From contig CM060881.1 in the NCBI GenBank assembly GCA_030762935.1, positions 101,106,001-101,170,000 on the forward strand: DNA of 64,000 bases, in the 5' to 3' direction. Shown piece by piece: positions 56,707 through 64,000 of this stretch. Positions within the stretch are counted from its first letter, which is position 1. Every line of letters begins with the position of its first letter. The notes below the pieces were generated by a model. It was not told the origin of the DNA. It searched no databases and worked only from the letters and a program-made list of their open reading frames with translations. The position numbers and the translations under genes are program-made. This DNA is from Hymenopus coronatus. Lineage: Eukaryota; Arthropoda; Insecta; Mantodea; Hymenopodidae.

Positions 56707-57326
56707 TATACATCACACTTTATGCTTCTCATTCTTTCAGACTCCTTTTGAAAGCACACCACTCATTTCAGGTAGGTGTAAAACCTCACTTTCATACGCT
56801 GCAACAGCTTTTTCGGGGCTCGAAAACGTCTTGATACGCATACGATGACTCACCGTGAGGAACAATAAAGAATTCACTTGGTGCCAAATGAGGACTGCAG
56901 GGGACATGAGCCGCCAAGTTCACCTCTGTGGGCTCCAAAAATGGGTCGTTGCATTGGCTCTGTGCTCAGAGACATTGTAGTCGCGGAGCAGAATTCCTCG
57001 CAGTCCTGTCCTTTACCGCAATTAACGGAGTTTCTCAAAAACTTTTGGTAAGCAAACTCCTGCGTTTCATTACGTAGTAATTGTCCTTCGTTCCCAAGAG
57101 GAATAGCAGCCACATGGCGAGTAGAGAGAAAAACTTAAATACATAATTATAATACTACCTTCTCTACACCATGTTGCCCTAACAAAGTCTGAATCCGTTG
57201 TGTTTCACCAGCTTCAAGGATGATAAGAGGATATTACTTTAAGAAATCTTAGTATAACAAACTGGAGACAACAGATTATCCTTTTACGTTAGGCACTTAG
57301 TACTATTATTTCTTGTACTACAGTTT
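56707..57326. other. No recognised feature
   Basis: A 79-residue minus-strand frame at 56874-57113 is unrecognised. Confidence 0.35.
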
Positions 57327-58006
57327 ACTTTATCTATCCATACTATGTAGAGAGTGTATTGCATTCCACCCAAAATTCGATGTCGAGATTTCACCGGAAG
57401 TATATGCTTTGAGGTCACCTGAATTAGAAACGCATTTATAGAAAAATGCCCGTGTATGTGTGTTTAAGTGTTATTTGTGTGTGTGTGTGTGACCATGTCT
57501 ACGAATAACGTAACTCAAACGAGAAAGATCCTTTAAATGCCAAACTTGGTGTATAAGTTCGACATATCTCAAGGATGCAACTGAAAGTTTTCAAGAAAAT
57601 CTCCCACATCAATCTACCATTGGACATTTTTTTCGAAAATATTAATTTTTGTCATAAATGGCTGTAATTATTTCGATTAAAATACCATGTATTAAAGTTA
57701 TTAGATGAAGAATAAAATGTACTATAGGTATTTTGAATTTTCTGGGCATAGTGTTTGAAGCTCTCTTTATTCTGGATGACTTTTGCATAAATGGGAAACC
57801 ATAAAAGATAGACAGAAATTTACTATACAAAAATGCAAATGGTTAAGAGTCACAACATTTTATGTGGAGTTAATCATTTCCAAGAATTTCCTTATTATTG
57901 GTTTCAATTTTAAAATACATAAACTTTTCTCAATTGTGATGTAGTTACTCACCTTTATAACTTCTGCTCAAGTAAAGAGTAAAACAATCACATAGCGAGC
58001 AGCTTA
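57327..58006 (+). mobile_element. Family H copy, 3' end missing
   Basis: ACTTTATCTATCC and ACTATGTAGAGAG, a shortened hairpin, then all blocks to CAATCACATAGCGAGCAGC, where other sequence begins. Confidence 0.86.
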
Positions 58007-59231
58007 ATGTATTACCTTGAAAACACATAGCTTGGGCACACAGAATCTGCCATACATTTGTAGAGAAAAAACTTCTATGCGGCGGTTCCTAAACGTGTGG
58101 TGGTGCCGGGTTTGAATCTCGCCTGCAGGTTTAGGATACTTATGGGATGGTGTGGAGATGTGGGTGCTCTGGCTCGGGATATGTTGGCATGGAATCTTTC
58201 TGAGGTGTGGTAAGATGCAAGTGGTTTCCATTGAGTTTTCAGGATTGTTATTGAACTCGTTTATTAATTTTCTTCGACTTTTTCTGCCGTCGAACACACA
58301 GGCTTTCCTCCTAAACTTTCAAATACTCTTTACGCGATCATGCCTATCATTTCTAATTATTTTTGACCGTCATCTGGTGTATTAAATAAACACTGTTTCT
58401 ATTGCAGCCATATGTAGCCCGTTCGTTTCCAACGCTGACTCAAATATCACGTCTTAACCCAACGAATCTTCCACAGCAAGTGAATTCGTGTCGCTCACCA
58501 ACAAGAAAACCGTTTCTATTTGCTTTGTTAAGTCCACCCTCGGGCAGTGGAACTTCCAACCCCTTCGGTTTAATGCCCTGCCGTTAACGATACACTTCTA
58601 CTAGGATCGTTCACCACCTCATGGTAGCTTTGTTCTTGCGGTTTTAGATGTGTTTCAGGACATTTCTTCCCTGGCCATTTCCAATGCATATTTGTGACTT
58701 CTTAATGTAATTTATATATTATATTAGATATAATTTATATTTCCCTTTTAGAGATCTTTTAATCCCGTGGCATGGTATATACTGTCCCGCCTAAAACATG
58801 GACTAAAGTTCATCTCTTCATGTCTCTTTTACACACGGCTTCGAAAATCATAACGTCATACATTGCCCATCATACCAATTGAGGTAGCACAGATTTCAAT
58901 AGGAGGGGATGGAGTTATTTCATCATCACTCTTTACTGCAAAGCTTGAACACTCAATTTCAGAACCACGCGGAGTAGTTGTTTTAAAATTATCAAGTTGC
59001 CTGTTATTTACAGAGTTTCCTCACTCTTACGTAGGACGTTCCTTCGGCAGCCACTTAATTACGTTCATTATTACAAAGCTCAACGCTGATAAATTGCAAT
59101 TTTCAGCCCTGAGGAAGCAAAACTTTGCCTCAACAATTTCACCTACTCTTTTGGTTAGAGTATGCCGTATGATGCTACTTCTCCTCACTCAGCAATGCAA
59201 TTGCAATAAATTACTAGTAAGTACTGTTATA
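58007..59231. other. Mixed; possible SINE trace, otherwise unrecognised
   Basis: GGTTTGAATCTCGCC at 58108-58122 resembles a B box. A 138-residue plus-strand frame at 58863-59279 has no recognisable motif and runs into the MITE, so it is likely spurious. Confidence 0.35.
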
Positions 59232-59530
59232 CCAGGTGGTTCAACTGCCCCGATTTTCCAGTGTGCAAATATTTCGTAGTGCGTTAAAAGAGTTACAGAA
59301 CTCTCTATTTCCATTTAAAACAGGAGGTGGGCGATATCCGTGTTACCCCTCTTGCTTATCAGCGGAGATGCTTAGCGGGTCGCGTTCATTGGGAGGAGTG
59401 TAAAGAAGGTCGCTCTCGCAGGGTCTTCACTGGCCGCTTTTAACTTGAAATAACCCGTTGAGTACTGCAGCCCTTTTAACGCACGAAGGGATATCTGCAA
59501 ACATGAAATACGGGCAGTTGGGCCACCTGG
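59232..59530. mobile_element. TA-flanked palindromic MITE, copy B
   Basis: 299 bp between TA dinucleotides. CCAGGTGGTTCAACTGCCCC on the left and CCACCTGG preceded by CGGGCAGTTGGG on the right are inverted repeats. AGTGCGTTAAAAGAG pairs with CCTTTTAACGCAC. The size and order match copy A. Confidence 0.88.
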
Positions 59531-59656
59531 TACTGGCTGTTACGAAGCTACCGACATGTTCCTTCTTGTAGATTCTTTGAGTAGAGGCTAGAGCCATCTA
59601 CCGACTTATCAACTTATATCAATGTATAGAAAAGGAGCGGTTTTAAAGACATTTTG

Positions 59657-60444
59657 AAAAAAAACGTTGATGAGATCTATTCATATGATCTTCTCTGCAG
59701 TCTATTGTTAAAACATATGGTTCTTTATCTGCATCATGATAATCGAAACAAACATTAATAGAAATGATTGTATTAGTTCCTTCTAAGTAAAAGGGAAGTA
59801 ATGCACTAGGCTAAAATGATAGTCAAAGCTTTTAAAAAGCCGGTTGCTATGTGGAACATTTGTAATTAGGTTCGATTTGCACGGCCAGAAGTAAAACAAA
59901 AAAAGGAGATGAAATGAAAGATGATCTCCTGTTTGAGAAAAGTTTAAGAACCTTAAAATTGAAACCAATAACAGGGAATATCTCTGCAATGTTTAGTTCT
60001 ACAAATATATATCACTTATGTAAAAGTCAACCACAATGAAGAGATTATTGAATTAAGTGATTAAATTAAGTAGTTAAAATACACATTATATTTACCATAT
60101 AAACATATTTAATATATGGCACTTTAATCAACATCGTCACAGCCATTTTTACAAAATCGAAAAACTTGAAGAGAGAGAGTTGGAATGAAGGTAATTATGC
60201 GTGGGGGATTTTTCTGAAAATCTTTGTCTCGCATCCTTAGAAGATACAATACCAAATTTGGCATTTAGCCGCTTCTTGTGGTTAAGTAATGCGCGCACAC
60301 ACATATACATATGATCTTTTTGTACATTTTTTTTTTGATTTCAAAAACATATATTTCCCCTTGAAATCTCGATATCGAATTTTGGGTGGAATACTATACA
60401 TTCTGTATCTATTGTGCACTTTGTAAACATGTAATATAGAACGT
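59657..60444 (-). mobile_element. Family H copy, diverged
   Basis: Reverse copy: AAAAAAAACGTTGATGAGAT...ATGATCTTCTCTGCAG at the left, the GCGTGGGGGATTTTTCTG block, a CA patch at 60295-60303, and a degraded 5' hairpin at 60400-60444. Confidence 0.82.
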
Positions 60445-61097
60445 AAAAATCCAACCCAAATATTTTGGGGGACATCATCTCCCCCCAACTAAATCATGGC
60501 TTATACTACGTTATTGTGGAGCTAAGGGAATTCCTAAATGCTATATTCCTATGTGCACAATGGAGAGTCTTTATTGGAACGCAGTTTACTGTAATGGTAT
60601 TGACCAATGTAACCCCGCCTTATGGCAGCGTGTGTTGCTCTGCATTTTGAGCATAATTTCTAACCACTGGATTGGGAGGATAGTTTCACTCCTCCAGAAT
60701 AGGTTGAACCACCAATCTGTAAATTACACGCATGCGTTCTGATTAGAGCGCCGTTAAGGCAATGTTTCGTTAAATTTAGTCGCAAACACGAAATATAATA
60801 CAGTAAAAACGTAGAAATAAACCGATAATTCTTTTATGTTTGTCTCTCTGTCGCCAATGAAAGTCTGCATATAAATATCATAGCTGTCTTCTGTTTAAGG
60901 TCACAATAAAATAATTCGGCACAACTTTCAATGGAATGCCATATTATTCCTATTGATTTAGCCTTTTGTTTTATAGCAATCGTAGCGGAAGTATTTCATA
61001 GAAGGGTGACTCTGAAATGTTTTACAGCACAGTCATATAGAGAACTGATATCAGTTGGGTGAATCAAAGATAGGTTAAACGAAGGTGAAACGCTTAT

Positions 61098-61144
<47 letters not shown>

Positions 61145-61179
61145 CAACCTTATTGTAATCTAGAGAATGGGCCATTTTT
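60445..61179. other. No recognised feature; GA microsatellite
   Basis: Holds a GA dinucleotide tract at 61101-61141. Overlapping short frames at 60465-60742 have no known motifs. Confidence 0.5.
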
Positions 61180-62047
61180 ACTTTCTCTACTCAGCACGTA
61201 GTACATATATTGAAGGTGTGTATAGTACTAAACATTTGATACTTAGTTTTCACCAAAAATACACGTTTTAGGCTCCCCTGAATCCAAAAAAATGAATTTT
61301 TAGAAAAGCTCCATGTGTATGCGTGTGTCCGTGTATCCGTGTCTGTGAACACCCTAATTCAAAAACGGAAAGTTGGTAAAATACCACATTTGGTATTTAA
61401 GATTATTATTTCCCAAGGATGCGAAACGAAGTTTTTCAAGAAGAATCCTACAACCCCAAACTGCACTTTACATGGAACAATTTTCAATTTTAAAAATAGT
61501 TTTAACGATTTTTATTAAAATACTATATATTAAAGATATTTACATGAAAAATAAAATATGTACCTTGAATTTTCTGTGCATAGTCTTTGAAGTTCTCTTC
61601 ATCCCGGATGAATTTTGATAAACCGTAAAAGATAGACAAAATCTTGCTACTCATAATTTAGATCTCGCCAAAAGACTCAATTTAGATCCTTTACATTTTT
61701 GTCGTGGAGCTAACGTTTCTGAAATATGTATTCCTTGTTATTGATTTCAACTTTAAAATACTTATACTTTTCTGAAACTGGAACTCGACCGGTTTCTTTT
61801 GTTTTACTTATGACCAAGCAAAGAAGCAAATCTCAATGACAATCGCATAGCGGTAGCTTTTAAACCATTGGAGGATTGCTTTAGAGTAGTCCATTCCATT
61901 AAGTTCCTTGCTTATAAGGAACTGAGTAATAATACCAATCAGTTAAGCTTATTTCGATTAGCACTGTGCAGGGAATGATGCTCTTTTGTAAGAAATTTGT
62001 TTGTAGAACAGATAGGGAAAGTTACGCGAGTGTGACATCAGATTTTT
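61180..62047 (+). mobile_element. Family H copy, complete, at a tandem junction
   Basis: Starts ACTTTCTCTACTCAGC in a T run. All blocks are present and it ends ATAGGGAAAGTTACGCG...ACATCAGATTTTT. The next base begins another copy. 868 bp. Confidence 0.9.
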
Positions 62048-63632
62048 ACTTTCTCTATCGTACTGTGTACATAGTGTATAGAGAAGGTATTGTATTGCAC
62101 CAAAAATTTGATTACGAAATTTCACCGAAAATACATGTTTTGGGTCCCCTGAATCCAAAAAAAATCTGATGTGTTCCATTCGCATGACTTTCTCTACTTT
62201 CTACAACAAATTATTGTTAAAAAGATTATGCTTCTATTAACTCCTAGCGAGTTCAAAAAATTAGCAGAAATAGTGTTATTACTTGCTTCCTTGTAGGTAG
62301 AAGCGAAATAAGGGAGTACCCATAGGTTAAAGTGATAGTCAAAACTGGTTACTATGTGACTGAAGCTCCTTTGTTTGTATGGACAGGAGTTGACAAATTC
62401 CTGTATGAGAAAAGTATAATTTTCAAAGCTCCAATCAATAACAAGGAATATCTAAAAAATGATCAACTCCACAAAAAAATTTATATGAAGTAAATTGTGT
62501 GTTTTATCGTGATCTATATTTTTTGTGATATAAGTTTTTGTCTATCTCTTACGGTTTATGCAAAATTCAATAAAAATCATTCAGAATAAAGAGGGTTTTA
62601 GAGGATATTCCCAGAAAATTCAATATATACATTTTATTTGGGATGTAAATGTCTTAAATATAACAGATTTTAATCAAATCAAATCTTTCTTGAAAATTTT
62701 CGTGTCGCATCCTTGGAAGATACCAAACTTAAATACCAGGTTTGATATTTAACGATCTTTTCATTTTTGAGCTATGCTGTCCAGACACACACACCGACCT
62801 TTTTCCAAAAATGCTCTTTTTGGATTCGGGGGACCCAAAATGTGTATTTCCGGTGAAATCTCGGCAGCGAATTTTTGGATGGAATACATTATCTTCTTTG
62901 TACACTATGTACATAGCACGTGTAAAAAGCATTTTTGAAAAAAGGTCCGTGTGTGTCTGTGTGTGTGTATGTGTGTGTATGTGTGGACAGCATAGCTCAA
63001 AAACGAAAAGACCGCTAAATACCAAACTTGGCATTAAAGTTTGGTATCTTCCAAGCAAGAAGATTTTTAAGAAATTCCTTTACATGGAAAGCATTTTGAA
63101 AATTTTGATTTTCTCAAAAATGGCTCTAACGATTTTGATTAAAATTTCGTATATTCAATTTATTTACATTTCAAATAAAATATATATCTTGAATTTTTTG
63201 GAAATAGCCTCTAAAGACCTCTTTATTCAGGATGATTTTTATTGAATTTGTATAACAGGTAAACTATAAGAGATAGACAAAATCCTACTACACAAGAAAT
63301 GTAGATCACAATAAAGCACAGCCATAGACATTTTTTTCGTGGAGTTGGCCTTGTTATTGATTTATTTATTTCATTTTTAAAATACTTAAAGTTTTCTTAT
63401 ATGGGAACTAGTCAATGTTTGGCAACGCAAAGAAAGGATTTCAAACCCATAGCATTTTAAAACATTTGACTGCCGTTTTAGTCTTATTTCCCTTCTACTT
63501 AAAAGGAACTAAATAATGAGATCGTTTCTACTAATGTTTTAGCATTAAGTATATAGAAGAATGAGCTTATTAATAATAATTTGTTACAGAGATCTAGAGA
63601 AAGTCATGTAAATGAAGTACATGAGATTTTTA
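62048..63632 (+). mobile_element. Family H copy hosting a reversed family H copy
   Basis: The left part (62048-62155) has ACTTTCTCTATCG, the hairpin and TCCCCTGAATCC. The right part (62928-63632) resumes AAAAGCATTTTTGAAAAAAG, with the TG patch 62947-62988, and ends CTAGAGAAAGTCATG...GATTTTT. Joined, they form one ordinary copy of about 0.81 kb. Confidence 0.9.
62156..62927 (-). mobile_element. Nested family H copy
   Basis: Inserted in the A run after GAATCC of the host copy. It has AAAATCTGATGTGTTCC at the left and ACTATGTACATAGCACG at the right. The outermost GAGAAAGT of its 5' repeat is missing. Confidence 0.9.
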
Positions 63633-63820
63633 TGTACGCTAGTGTACTGTACATAGAGTTGGTAAGCATCAGGACATCAACGAAGTGTTCTTCGGTAACT
63701 CCCGTCAGTAATGTGGACTGTCTACGATACATTTCTTGCTGCACAACGGAAAATAAGCATGTAGGTGCTGCTTTCGGAAGATGATGTTTTCTCATCACGC
63801 ACATGCCCAAAAGTTTCGGG

Positions 63821-64000
63821 AAAATCTGATGTGTTCTATTCACATGACTTTCTCTACATCGCTGTAACAAATTAGTGTTAAATAGCATATTCTTCTATCT
63901 ACTTTATGATAATCGAGATCAACATTAGCAGAAATTGTCTTACTTGCCTCCTTGTAAGTAGAACGGAAATAAGGGAATACATTAGGCTAAAAGCTGGTTG
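63821..64000 (-). mobile_element. Family H copy, cut by window edge
   Basis: AAAATCTGATGTGTTCTATT, ATGACTTTCTCTACATC, GCTGTAACAAATTA and TTACTTGCCTCCTTGTAAG, reading off the end of the window. Confidence 0.88.

Noticed and set aside
58863..59279. 138-residue frame as a host gene
   Set aside because: No recognisable domain, no intron or promoter evidence, and its end lies in a MITE arm.

Overview
This is a eukaryotic, gene-free, transposon-dominated stretch. A mitochondrial ND2 fragment that reads only in the invertebrate mitochondrial code (TGA=Trp, ATA=Met, AGA=Ser), several mariner-type transposases, an R2-clade LINE relic and many tRNA-derived SINEs point to an arthropod with a large repeat-rich genome. 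I cannot name the species. I found no host protein-coding gene, no functional tRNA or rRNA gene and no CRISPR. The long open frames are transposon relics or lie in repeats.

The window is organised by one repeat, called here 'family H': at least 38 segments (about 21 on the + strand, 17 on the - strand) covering roughly a third to 40% of the window. A full copy is about 0.85-0.9 kb. It starts TTTTT-ACTTTCTCTA followed by a palindromic hairpin (core ACTATGTACATAGT). It has a TG-rich microsatellite near position 150 and a block of short internal palindromes. It ends with the inverted copy TAGAGAAAGT followed by a small hairpin (ATGTG...CACAT) and ATTTTT. There is no target-site duplication, copies sit in T/A runs, and copies are joined head to tail. 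This is the architecture described for non-autonomous Helentrons (HINE/DINE-type, rolling-circle). The window even holds a relatively unoccupied paralogue of one insertion site (41458-42560 filled, 44693-44988 empty).

Layout: 1-5.6 kb, H copies and a decayed R2-clade LINE (RT plus restriction-like endonuclease, - strand). 6.3-7.5 kb, a 5'-truncated CR1/Jockey-type LINE with a long open RT C-terminus but a ruined FADD box. 8.4-10.7 kb, an H copy split by the 5' half of another LINE (ORF1 and endonuclease, - strand). 11-20 kb, H copies and a pogo/Tigger-like relic (16.8-17.5 kb). 20-26 kb, a 164-bp tandem duplication, a GC-rich SINE, the mitochondrial insert and a fold-back mariner derivative with ~260-bp arms. 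27.6-32 kb, a TCAC satellite, a tRNA-bearing repeat in three copies, an LTR-like segment and a decayed mariner inserted in an H copy. 32-50 kb, dense H copies, two SINE families and TA-flanked MITEs. 50-64 kb, more unique AT-rich sequence, a mariner with DD41D-type spacing interrupted by a SINE, another MITE and a nested H cluster to the window end.

The elements do not form a functional pathway. The order of nesting gives relative ages: H copies host the LINE, mariner and SINE insertions, and also host younger H copies.
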